Shown one piece after another: positions 1 to 9,371 of a stretch of DNA of 64,000 nucleotides. Where the stretch lies: positions 124,001-188,000 of the forward strand of contig JAAVTG010000001.1 in assembly GCA_011947345.1 (NCBI GenBank), read 5' to 3'. Made by a program: the position numbers and the translations under genes. The notes beneath the pieces were generated by a model. It saw only the letters and a program-made list of their open reading frames with translations. It was not told where the DNA came from and made no database searches. This stretch comes from Phytophthora quininea (taxonomy: Eukaryota > Oomycota > Peronosporomycetes > Peronosporales > Peronosporaceae). Positions within the stretch are counted from its first letter, which is position 1, and each line of letters opens with the position of its first letter.

Positions 1-92
1 AGCCACACACACCAAAACCTGAGTACGACAGAGCAGACAATACGCAACGCTGGAGTTTACCTTCTTTCGGTATCCTCGAAACTCGACTTCAA

Positions 93-549
93 TCACTTGG
101 TGGCGTCCACCTGCGTCGCCGAGTCGCTAGATCCCGTTCCAGTCGAGCTCTTGCCCTCAGTCAGCGTCGTCAGTCCACTCGTGATTGAACTGAGGCCACT
201 GCCTCCGAGGAGGAACTGATGTCGGGGAGGTTGCCGCCACCCGTGAGAGAGCTGATGTCGGGGAGGTTGCCGCCACCAGTGAGCGAGCTTAAATCGCCAA
301 GAGAGCTGAGGTCACCTAATTCGCTCAGCCCGTTCAGACCAGTGAGCGATGACAACGAGTTGGTAGCCGAGGTGCCGGTTGTTGTAGTCGTGGAGTCGGT
401 AGCTGGGACCACTTGACCGGTCGATTCAGTGCCGCTTAGATCGGAGAAGTCGACCCCGAGCCATACCCCGTGCGTAGCAGCTTGCGTTCGCTGGCAAACG
501 TGCCCTGGGAGGCGACAGCGAGGATCGTGGCGATGGAGAAGAGGTTCAT
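93..549 (-). CDS. Secreted Ser/Thr/Gly-rich mucin-like protein, frame-broken
   Basis: The start at 549 opens a clear signal peptide (MNLFSIATILAVASQGTFA), followed by a short charged segment and then a Ser/Thr/Gly/Leu-rich body with no cysteines. The body continues in a second frame from about 440 and a third from about 195. There the text runs on through a Ser/Thr/Gly-rich tail to a stop at 93. Joined, this would be about 150 residues, secreted, perhaps cell-wall associated; no GPI-type hydrophobic tail is visible. A 12-residue unit (SSLTGGGNLPDI) is tandemly duplicated in the middle. Two one-base breaks are needed, so it is either a young pseudogene or a gene with base-call errors. Function unknown. 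The KLLR after the signal peptide is not a true RxLR. Confidence 0.45.
216..287. repeat. Tandem repeat, 36 bp x 2
   Basis: Two adjacent 36-bp units, each beginning GCTGATGTCGGGGAGG in plus orientation, differ at only a few positions. The unit is a whole number of codons and encodes the duplicated 12-residue SSLTGGGNLPDI segment of the minus-strand secreted protein. Confidence 0.85.
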
Positions 550-1197
550 GGTCACTTGGTCTTTGCGCTGCTGGTGTTTCGATTGTAGGAAATTGAAATG
601 TGAAGAACGCCGATGCAGATGACCGGAAGCCATGCTAGGGAGTCAAGGCTGTGGTCATTGACAGCAACGTCAGAGGCGACTTGGCAGACCGTGGTAATGC
701 TTTGTGGTCGCCGTGGAACGCGCAAACAGAGCGTGTTGCTTGGGTATGTCAATGAGAGCTACGCGGAATCCGTATTTTAAAGAGTTTGATGAAATACCGT
801 GCCATTTTGTCAGCTGTGCGTGCCTGTCCACATTGGAAGAGACCAAATGAACTAGAAGGCATATCTTCCTCTACAAGATGACTAAGATCTACAGGCACGC
901 TCGTTGACGGCTGCAACTCTCGCTCTTCTGATTCCACCTCGCCCACTAGACTAGACGGACTCTATCCGAACCAAACGGGCAGGCCCATGCTCATGTCCGC
1001 AAGGAATGTTGAAAGTTGACTTCGTTGACATGGCGGTCTGTTAATAAGTTAGCCATTGTCAGCCAACTACGTGAGCTTCACTTGCGCTAGGAACTGGTAC
1101 ACGTGCTTGAGCAGACAGCAGCGTTTTCACGACGAGCGGTACAGTTCTTGGATCTAGTCCCTTGCAAGCCGCGTGGTGGTGATTGTGATTTTACATC
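550..1197. other. Intergenic stretch
   Basis: Presumed 5' flank of the secreted protein gene on the left and 3' flank of the membrane protein on the right. Only short incoherent open frames occur here; I see no domain, RNA gene or repeat. Confidence 0.5.
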
Positions 1198-1875
1198 TCA
1201 ATCTCGCCCGGCCCGTGGACTGGCGGCTTCTGCTAAGAAACGTTGGTACAGGGTCGGATTCGAGGGCTTTCTTTGGCGTCTCTTTTTCCAGCAGAGCCAG
1301 CCCGCGAAGATAATGGCGATTAGCATCACCACTAAAGCCACAGACGCCCAAATCACGATCGTCGGCATGCTGCTGTTCGTCGTCATCGTGTTTTGATCGT
1401 CCATAGACCCCGATCCCATCGAGGAGCTTGGCATGGAGCCTGCCGTCGGAGTGGATCTTCTCACCGAACTCGCCATTGAGCTTGCCATAGAATGCTCTAC
1501 ACTGGCTGAAGATACTCCCGTTGAAATGGTCGTATTATCTGCGATCGAGGAGCTACTCGATATGGTCTTGGCATGGTGCGAGGTGCCTAACGCCAGAGAT
1601 GGTGTCGCAGGAGGCTTCATCGGTGTTGGGGCGGGCGCTGTAGGCGTTGGAGGATCCATAGGCACCGGGTCATTCGTGTCCACTGGTGCCATCGGCAAAA
1701 CACTTTTGCGTAGTGGCAGTTGCTGTTGCACGTTCGGAAATGCCGCTCGATGGTCCCTACAGGTCACAACATGAGCCGGGCGAGAGAACTCTATACTGCA
1801 AGCGTCCTCTACCAACGTGTCAATCCATCTGCAGTGGTCTATGGCGTCTGGTGATACACATCTTACCCTCTCCAC
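1198..1875 (-). CDS. Ser/Thr/Pro-rich single-pass membrane protein
   Basis: A 225-codon open frame with four N-terminal Cys (near residues 6, 15, 26 and 39), a Pro/Thr then Ser-rich stalk, one hydrophobic helix (IVIWASVALVVMLIAIIFAG, about residues 174-193) and a short basic cytoplasmic tail (WKKRRQRK). This is a typical type I surface-protein layout with an extracellular O-glycosylatable stalk. The frame starts at a GTG with an in-frame stop just upstream and no signal peptide. A GTAAGA donor-like site lies at the 5' edge, so the true first exon is probably missing from this model. Family not recognised; an elicitin-like or carbohydrate-binding ectodomain is possible but not shown. Confidence 0.5.
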   Translation of the reverse strand: MERVRCVSPDAIDHCRWIDTLVEDACSIEFSRPAHVVTCRDHRAAFPNVQQQLPLRKSVLPMAPVDTNDPVPMDPPTPTAPAPTPMKPPATPSLALGTSHHAKTISSSSSIADNTTISTGVSSASVEHSMASSMASSVRRSTPTAGSMPSSSMGSGSMDDQNTMTTNSSMPTIVIWASVALVVMLIAIIFAGWLCWKKRRQRKPSNPTLYQRFLAEAASPRAGRD

Positions 1876-1980
1876 ACTTCAAAGTTGTATGGAACAAGTT
1901 GCAGTTCATCGCAAACGTAGCATGTTTTCAAAGTTTGGAACCAAAACCAGTTTCAGTCGCCACCATCCAGAGCGTGCATC

Positions 1981-2817
1981 TTAGTGCTGAGTGATTGCGT
2001 CCTCCAAGAGCTTGAGACCAACACCGCCCGCCTCCTTGCCGCACTCCCAGACGATCCACCAGTACTTGACGACAACGCGGGACGTTTCGCAATACGTGGA
2101 GCAGCTCCAATCCACGACCGTGTCCACAGACTCGCCCGACTGCTCCAGGACCTTCTTGGCGAGCTTGCAGCAAAACAGCCACGACTGAATGCCTGCCAGC
2201 GTTACGGCCTGCAACGCTGCTTCGTTTCGATGCAGAACGACCTTGTCGCTCTCCACGACCCACGCAGGAACGATCATCTGCAGACGGTCGAGACTTTCCT
2301 CTGCGTCCACGAGCTTCGCCTCCAGAACTTGCGTTTCGGTCACGTTGAGTGACTGCAGCACGAACTGGTATTGAGGTTGCCAGACGACGCCTGAAATGGC
2401 AAATTGGAGAGAGAAGTCGAGACGCTTTAGGTCGTCGCTCATGTCGATCAGATCCACCTCGCAGTTGGAGACGGCTCCACCCTCAGACACTTGACTGAGA
2501 CTCTTCTACGCATGACAAAATGTTATCGACAGCGGTGAAGAAAGCTAGTGTGCTTTTGCCTCACCGCGAGATAGTCCATGACGATTTCGTGCGGAATTCC
2601 AGCGCCCTTGAGAGCAAAATCATTGGCCGATGACACTGCACTCCCTGGGAAAAGCGTGGATATCAAAACAAAGAAGTGGATGGCTCTTACGTCCTTACCA
2701 TTGGCGCTTGGTAGTCTGGTGCTCGAGCCAGATTCTGCGTGGGCTTACCAGGAAGCGAAACACGGCATCTCGCTGTGAGGCGAACGTCACCTTCCCTTTC
2801 GTCTCCGTTGGGGTCAT
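1981..2817 (-). CDS. Unrecognised three-exon protein
   Basis: Three exons fit well: about 2817-2699 (start MTPTETKGKV), 2644-2565 and 2505-1981. The introns have donors GTAAGG and GTGAGG and acceptors CCCAG and CGTAG. The second and third exons join in phase; the first junction is off by one base. The product is about 240 residues. It has a short Trp-containing N-terminal part, a hydrophobic/aromatic central part (DFSLQFAISGVVWQPQYQF), a likely helix (TETQVLEAKLVDAEESLDRL) and a Cys/Trp-rich C-terminus, with no signal peptide or membrane span. The first two exons faintly resemble the gene at 5483-5991 (IPHEIVMDYL against IPLDMVQESL). A beta-rich head leading into a coiled coil is reminiscent of the XRCC4/SAS-6 fold, but this is speculation. 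Confidence 0.5.
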
Positions 2818-3024
2818 CTTTCTCGTATTCAATGCGAAAGTGGCGGAAAGTTTTCTGCCGGTTTGACCCCACGTCCCATGTCGATAAATGAGCCGTGTTG
2901 CTGACGAACAAGCGTAGACTTGTTGATTGGCCTTGACTAAGGCGAGAGCTCATTTGCATTCATCCTTCTCCACGCGATAACTCGATTTGTCTGCCAAGAA
3001 TGCTTAGCAGCGAACCGACGGTCG

Positions 3025-4395
3025 ATGTCACATGTGGTGCAGCTCATCGACGTCTATGTAGGCGATTTCTTCCGACAGAAAGTACTTGAGGCCGTGTGTG
3101 AACAAGGAGCTCTGATACCAACTCTCGAATTCGTGTTGGAGTGGTCCGCGCCAGACTGGACGGAGGTGCCACAAAGGGATTTCTGGATGTTGCTGAGTGG
3201 CTATATCAACAGCGCAATGGCACAAGGATTGATATGCGTCATGGAGCGGATCGGGCTGCGAATAGCGGTGACCTTGACGCTCTGGTGTGGCTCTTTGGTC
3301 ATGGCGCCGAATCCTCTACATTCGGGGTTTCTTTGGCTGCAGGTAATGGTCCTTTAGATGCGGTGGAATGGCTTTACCGGCATTACAGAGATTCGTTCAC
3401 ATCATTTACCCTGGGGAGGGCAGCTGAGTGCGGTCGCCTAGAAGTGGTCAAATGGCTGGATGAAATGGACACGGGATGCACAACGTGGGTTATGAATTCC
3501 GCTGCTTCTTGGGGCCATCTTGATGCAGTCCAGTTCCTCCACGCAGACAGACGAGAGGGCTGTACAGAATATGCAATGGACATCGCTGCAACTCGTGGGC
3601 ATCGTCACTGCAACGAAGGATGCACCGACGAAGTCATGGCAATTTGGAACGGGCGTTTGGATGTTGTTCTCTTTCTCGTCGAGACTGGTAGAAGCGGATT
3701 TGGTGGTGACGCTCTGCATGATGCAAGTCGAAGCGGATTCTTGGACGTGATGAAAGTGTTGTTTCGTGAGTTCCCCGACAAACTAGACGACACCTCGTTT
3801 CGCAGAGACGTGGAGTTCAACTCTACGTCGATAAGGTGAGCGAATCGAAGCCTTTGAGTTCGGGAAAGTATGTGTATCAGCAGAAACTTCTGGAGCTGTT
3901 GGAATGGTTCCACGACAACGATTTTAACTTGTGTGTGTGTCGGATACTCTCAGTGGCGCTGCAACGCGGTCTTCTAAGTGTGTCGAGGCACTTCATCAAA
4001 GGCAAAGTGGCCGGCAATCTTGCAAAGTTGGTCAACACTGCAGCAGCAAAGATTGGATCCCGTTGCTGCAGTGGCTGGTAGAGAACGGGCCGCAACTCGA
4101 CATGCAAACTGGTCTGGCATTGGTGAAGAAATATAGTGCTTCAGATATAACCCCATGGATGTCAGAACGCGATCGCGTCTCGATCGTGTGCGAGCTATTT
4201 CGTGAGAAGTGGAACCGGTGCCAGCAGGTGCTGGCTTGCGTCGTCGAGAACACGAGGTTCACGCAAGAAATATGCTGCTCTGCAATCTGTGACGCCGTAG
4301 AAGAGATGGATTGGAGATCGATCCAATCGTCCGCTGAAGCCTCCACGACTATCACTTCATTCGGAGTTTTTCTCGCAGCCCCTGCTTGCGAGTAG
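3025..4395 (+). pseudogene. Ankyrin-repeat protein, frame-broken (family ANK-1, copy 1)
   Basis: The N-terminal signature (VYVGDFF.QK..EAVC..GA..TLEFVLEWSAPDW) is in frame 1. Six or more degenerate ankyrin-type units (GxLDxVxWLxxH) follow in frame 3 (about 3170-3835). A C-terminal domain is then split over two further frames and ends near 4380 (ENGPQLDMQTG, CELFREKW, VENTRFTQEI). At least three one-base breaks are needed. This is a lineage-expanded oomycete ankyrin type in which each repeat ends in a WLxxH/R helix; the binding partner is unknown. Three other fragments of the same family occur in this window (21.6, 35.9 and 44.5 kb). With several breaks it is probably dead, though some breaks could be sequence errors. 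Confidence 0.7.
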
Positions 4396-4775
4396 ACCGG
4401 AAGAGGCGAAGTGGTAGGCTGATTAATGGTAAACCTAGGAAACGAAGCCGTAGAATAGCAGGTAGCTGTTGTATGTGAGTCTTCGGCTGGAGTCGCTATT
4501 ACCAACGATTTCAAAACTTCAAACTAACTCGAATCCAAGTCTCACAAATCTGCCGCCGGCACAGTGTCAATAATGTTCAAGCCGTGGACTTTGAGAATAA
4601 CCTAGGATAATGCAAACACATTAACGCATAGTCGGTGGTAAATCTTCATGTCTACCACCACTCTGACCACACGAATAAAACTTGCAGCTTCAACGAGGAA
4701 GCCTGCTCGGCACGACACCTCATTCTCCAATCCATCTATAGCTTCACCATTGCATTTGAAGAAAGAAGACTCAGC
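4396..4775. other. Intergenic stretch
   Basis: No coherent open frame, repeat or RNA gene seen. Its right end is the presumed promoter of the small secreted peptide at 4776. Confidence 0.5.
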
Positions 4776-4949
4776 ATGAAGAGTATTCCGTTCCTCACTC
4801 TTCTCGCCGTCGCCCTGCCGCTCTTCGACATAGTCCAGGCTCATTCCAGAAGGAAAAACAACGCAGAGAACGGCAGTGGAGCCCAACATTTACCACGCAG
4901 GACGTTGAGTTTTGAATACCCATGGTGGCCGCCAACCACCTCAGCGTGA
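4776..4949 (+). CDS. Small putative secreted peptide
   Basis: A 57-codon frame starting at 4776 with a convincing signal peptide (MKSIPFLTLLAVALPLFDIV, cleavage after QA). The short basic mature part ends in a Trp/Pro-rich tail (SFEYPWWPPTTSA). The text after the stop continues in another frame up to about 5035 with a Trp-rich, basic sequence (TRTGWRWGST) followed by a GTAGGG donor-like site. The real gene may therefore be longer, with one frame error and an intron. No RxLR, CHxC or cysteine pattern marks it as a known effector class. Function unknown. Confidence 0.4.
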   Translation: MKSIPFLTLLAVALPLFDIVQAHSRRKNNAENGSGAQHLPRRTLSFEYPWWPPTTSA

Positions 4950-5482
4950 ACTCGCCTTATTTCTTCAGCGACGACGGCGTTAGCCACACCCGTACGGGTT
5001 GGAGGTGGGGCAGTACTCCGTTGACCAACTTACCAACAGGTAGGGGTTTCCCTGCTGCGGGCTGGCAGTCCACGACTACTCCTTTTGCTGCAGTGCGCGT
5101 TGCAAACGCGATCAACCATATCCTCTCCTTTGATCTCGACAGTCTCGCGGATATTCCTCGCGAAAACAATTGCAAGCGTTCGTCCATCGTCCACATTTTC
5201 GCTTTGGCATTTTTTTAATCTAAGAAGGACAGTCAGTTCTTGACAAAGCTCTTGCGTCCACGCAGTCGACCAGCAAGAGTCATCATGACGGGTTGGTGGA
5301 GAACGGCATTTTGTTCCACTGACACCACGTGGCACATAACACCAGTCCAACGAATCATCCGGAACACTTACCGCCATCGCTAAGTTGATATTTCTTTCCC
5401 AACAGGTTTCGGAAGATCTTTCTTCGCAAACCCTTAACTGTATGAGCTACCATTCATTTCGACATTTGCTTTGTGAAGATCA
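4950..5482. other. Intergenic stretch with possible 3' continuation of the secreted peptide
   Basis: Up to about 5035 it may carry frame-shifted coding sequence of the gene at 4776. The rest shows no supported feature. Confidence 0.4.
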
Positions 5483-5991
5483 ATGGCGTCGTGCACCCAA
5501 GTGCTGAAAGGCTTCAAATCGTTCCCGGACAAAGAACTTTTCGTCCACGTTGCCACCAAGGATGGCGGCTTTAAAATTGAGCTGCTCGACATGGAGACCG
5601 AGCAAGCATGGCAAGTGTACTTCCATAAGTCATACACGTTGGTGTGTCTGACCTTTTTCCTGGCACCCAGGTCTTGCATTTTAGCCCCGAGAGTCCACTT
5701 CTAGCTTCCGATGCAGTAATCCCGTTGGACATGGTGCAGGAGTCCTTGAAAGTCGGTGCTGCCGATACCCAGCAAATGTCCCACCAACAGTACTAACGAC
5801 GAGCATGTTTCCAGGTTGGTATCATCGCACTGAGCAAAGGCAAGCGTTCTGATGAGGCAGTTCTCGACATTACTGACTGGAGCGAGGAAGCGATTGTCTT
5901 TGGAGCTCCGTCTTCGAATCGAGATATGTGGGAGCTACTGGTTCCCCCTTGTGCATTTCATTCTGTCGGCGCTCAATCCTGCAGAGTGTGA
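5483..5991 (+). CDS. Unrecognised small three-exon protein
   Basis: Best model: exons 5483-5614, 5671-5751 and 5815-5991, 129 residues. Intron 1 (56 bp) has donor GTGTAC and acceptor ACCCAG. Intron 2 has a perfect TACTAAC branch site at 5791-5797 and acceptor TTTCCAG, but a weak donor (GTCGGT). The spliced frame is continuous across both junctions (EQAWQ/VLHFSPES and QESLK/VGIIALSKG). The product is soluble, mixed alpha/beta in look, with no signal peptide, membrane span or known motif. It faintly resembles the N-terminal exons of the gene at 1981-2817, suggesting a shared fold. Family not recognised. Confidence 0.5.
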
Positions 5992-6001
5992 ACTGATCAA
6001 A

Positions 6002-6621
6002 ATGCGAGCTAGTGTTGCTGTGATGATGTCTAAGCTTCGCAACAAACCCGCAACCTCTGCGAATGACCAACCCCAAGCAGGCTCCCTGTGGACGCTCATT
6101 CGAACGATTATGGCGGTCTTGGGGATATTGTTGGCGGCTATCGTTGTGACTCCGCCACGAGGAATTGCGTTTGCGAGTGTCAAGCCAGTTGAGGTGGGGT
6201 ATCACAACAATCTTGTGAACTGGAAGACCACCAACCGCTTCGATACCACCGCCTTCACATCGGCCATGGACTTGTAGTTCGCGAACGAGGTCTGGCACAC
6301 GTCGTCATTGGAATGCGGCACTCCAATTGCCGGTCTGATATCGCATTCAAGGTCTACGTCGAAGAGAAGGAAGTAACAAATGTCTTCGATTTCACCTGTG
6401 GGTTGTTTTCCAATGGCACCACGACGACCTACGTCCAAACCATCCCCGTCAATGTGAACGACACTTTGAGTGTTGAGTATGTCGGCGGCGGAGACTTGTA
6501 CCGCGACGACAGCTTCATGGACATGCTTCTTTGCCCCCTCGTAGGCAGTTTGAAATCAAGGCAGCATGATTTCGAGCTCATAATACCGAGAAAAAAACAC
6601 GAAGCCAATACCGTCGTGTGA
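6002..6621 (+). pseudogene. Degraded membrane or secreted protein
   Basis: From an ATG at 6002 one frame gives a short soluble leader, one hydrophobic helix (IMAVLGILLAAIVV) and a stretch ending at a stop at 6275. The sense then continues in the next frame (about 6330-6621) with a coherent Val/Asp/Thr-rich domain (FKVYVEEKEVTNVFDF, TIPVNVNDTLSVEYVGGGDL). Taken together this would be a single-pass protein of about 200 residues with an extracellular beta-rich domain. One frame break and possibly one stop interrupt it. Not recognised. Confidence 0.35.
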
Positions 6622-6825
6622 CAGCTTTGAAGCATTCCATAGCTGTTTTGATCGTGCTGTAACCAACCATTTCAATTGCAAACAACAACAAACTTGTTGA
6701 CCTGCCATAGCACTGTCCAAATCAGAAGCGAGCGCATCGAAAGAAAACATTGCGACGCATAGGTACGGCGGCAAACGCGAAAATGAGTGATAGAACGTCT
6801 TGATCCAGCTCGACCACCGAACCAC

Positions 6826-8903
6826 TCACGTTCGAAGACTGGCATTTTCTCTTTTGGTCAGTTGCAATTGCATTCTTCTGTGTGCAAGCACACTTAAAAA
6901 CGCGACCTTGTTTTCCATCGTCACTGGTTCCAGCACCCGAGCGATTGGCTTGCGGTGGAAGCTCCTGAGTTCGGTCACGTGTCTCTCGTCCGTCGATGGT
7001 ACCACAACCTCCACATACTCCAGGTTTACATTAAGTCTCAACACCCGATGAATACCTTCAGCCTGCCCACCGCGAAAGCTGATCCAACCACGATCAAGGT
7101 GGACGCGCAATCGCCGCACAAACTCATTAAGCAGGTTGCTTCTGTCACTCAGCTCATTTAAAAGTGTGGGGACATCGTGGACACTGCAACGCAGAGCTGG
7201 CAGCCTTGTGTTGTTCTTTCGGTATTCGCTGAAACTCAACTGCAATTCAAAGCTCCTGCGTGTTGTGAGTGAGAGCTCCTGCAATTTCGGACAATGTTGC
7301 AAGATGACACCGATATCGAGCTGTTCGGCTGCTCCTTCAATAGTCAGACATTCTAGATCACGCCCAACGGCGCTAAGAAATCGTGGCAAACCATCCGTCG
7401 CAGCTTGGGCTTGTGTGTTATCGAAACTTATCTCGAGTGAAGACAAACTGGCGGAACTTGTCCCGTCTGTTCTCGGTGCGTGAAACACCAGGCTTTTGCG
7501 TTGAACTTGGCATTTCCCATATCCAGGGATGAGCACATGCACCCAATCACTCTCTCCGTCGTCGTTAAATGCCCACACGAAAGGTATGGGCCGTGAAAAT
7601 GACATCACGCGAGATCTTGCATCAAGCTGGGCTATCTCACTTAATCCCCATCGAATCGGGCAGCTACCAACAATCATGGCTTCTCGTTCATCAACTGAGC
7701 CGTGCTGTAACCCAAAAGCTCTTCTTCAGGATGATCAGACGTAACAATGGACGAGAACGCCTCCATTTCCACAGCAGTCATGCTTGCTATCAATCCCAGC
7801 GATAGGCGTTTCAACGCAGATCCAGCCTTGGCTCGTTTGGAAAATACCCCATAAGCGAGCCATCTCCACCTGTAGGCGTTGTGCACCGCAGCGCGCGACA
7901 TGATAAACCACTTGAGTATAATATTTTCAGTTGTTTGGTTGAAAGCCAAAGCGGAGCACATCGCTGCACAGTCGACAGATTGATAAAACACATCAATAGT
8001 TCCTAGCTGCAGCGGTGTACTAGACCCAATAGCCTCGAAATATCTGGTGTCGGAAAGCTCGTAGCAGCGGCGAGTGCTATCAAAAATGCGAGCCAACAGC
8101 TGGCCGAAAACTCGCTTCTCTGCGAAACCATCGTGAATTGTATCAAAGTCCCTCGTAACCCACAGCGATATCTTCGAGAACCAAACATTATTCATTACGA
8201 GCTGCTCCATCGTTCGAGCCATGTCCGGATCGATCTCCCAGTCTTCAAAGTCTGCGGTCAACGGCTCCAACACCAAGGTACACCTCAGCGATCCGGGCTC
8301 CACGGGTTGGTTCGCTGCACTCAAAGCAAGAGCGTTCCATTCCTCTCTCGCAAGTTCAGTTCCCTGTTGAATGTCCAGAAGTTCTCGATACGGACCGCGA
8401 TTGGGCCAACCGGAAGCGAAAAAGTTGATCCGCACTGGGACTTCCACGTCCACCCCTGGGCCATTGACATGTAAAGTTTCGTCCAGTTCTGCGATCTTAT
8501 GTAGTGCCCTCAAATAGGCAGCACTGGGGCAGTTCCGTTGGGAAACACCGAACAGCCAGACAAAGTTTCGGACGTAGGTGGGGTTGTCGTAGGGCATACT
8601 CAGCTTAAAACGCACCGGGACTTGCTCCTCGAACGGCTCTTCGCCCTCGACCCCAAAGTCCACCTGACAGTATCGAGAGAGTAGGAATTTCCATGCAGCG
8701 TGATCCACATGGGCGACGGCCCCAAGAAGCAGCATGGCCTCGTGGATGCGGATGGCAGCGATCCCTCCAGTTAAGTTGGGCATGAGCACTGCCAGCTCGT
8801 GTGTCGGGGCATCCCAGAGACCGTCGCCGCGGCTGAGATAGTAGCGCAGGTCGAGCGATAGATCGACACACCACGGGGACAGGAAACTCCAACGTTCCTC
8901 CAT
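6826..8903 (-). CDS. Oomycete-specific F-box/LRR-like protein in two frames
   Basis: Two long frames abut: 8903-7674 (409 codons, ATG start) and 7677-6826 (283 codons). They meet in an ATGA overlap within a segment whose paralogue near 51.2 kb reads EREALVVASCPIR. One base is evidently missing here near 7,676, and a single protein of about 690 residues is expected. The C-terminal half has irregular leucine-rich segments (LECLTIEGAAEQLDIGVILQ, LQELSL) like F-box-associated LRRs. No canonical F-box, signal peptide or membrane span is visible. Function unknown; a substrate-recognition role is only inference. The relic at 50.7-51.5 kb shows that this is a family. Confidence 0.6.
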
Positions 8904-9371
8904 TTCAACTGGATACCAATCAAATAATCAGATCAAGTTAAATAATGAATACCTTATGAACTTATACAGGAGATGTCTGATAAAAAATAACTTTAGCAGA
9001 GAGATTCTTCCGCGCAGAGGCGTCAGCGAGCCGCGACGACGAGTGCGGTCTCTACGGACCGCTATAGGGCCCGCTGACACTTCGCGCGCATGTCCCCAGA
9101 TACTGTACACGAAACATCCCCCACCGTGCACTGCCCACTCGAGTGCCGCCATTCCCTCGTGGGAACTGTTCCCGGCGCGGTCTCGATGCCGCTTGGATGG
9201 TGACGAGGCGCTTCTTGACCGCGCGGACACTGCGCAACTGTATGCCTTAACAAAGTTAAGTCATCGCCGAGCAACATGACCATGATCCTTGCAGAAAAGG
9301 ACTAGCGGGTGCGGGATGCCGAGACCTTATTTATCGACAGTCGATGACGGTCATTCCCCGACGTGCACAAG
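8904..9371. promoter_or_regulatory. Divergent intergenic region upstream of the plus-strand FAS gene
   Basis: This 468-bp gap separates the LRR-like gene (leftward) from the FAS gene (rightward). A TCATTCC at 9351-9357, about 20 bp before the ATG, resembles the oomycete initiator (YCAYTYY). No other regulatory motif is convincing. Confidence 0.35.

Noticed and set aside
436..549. RxLR effector at the left end
   Set aside because: After the signal peptide the sequence reads SERKLLRTG; there is no RxLR spacing or dEER motif and the rest is mucin-like.
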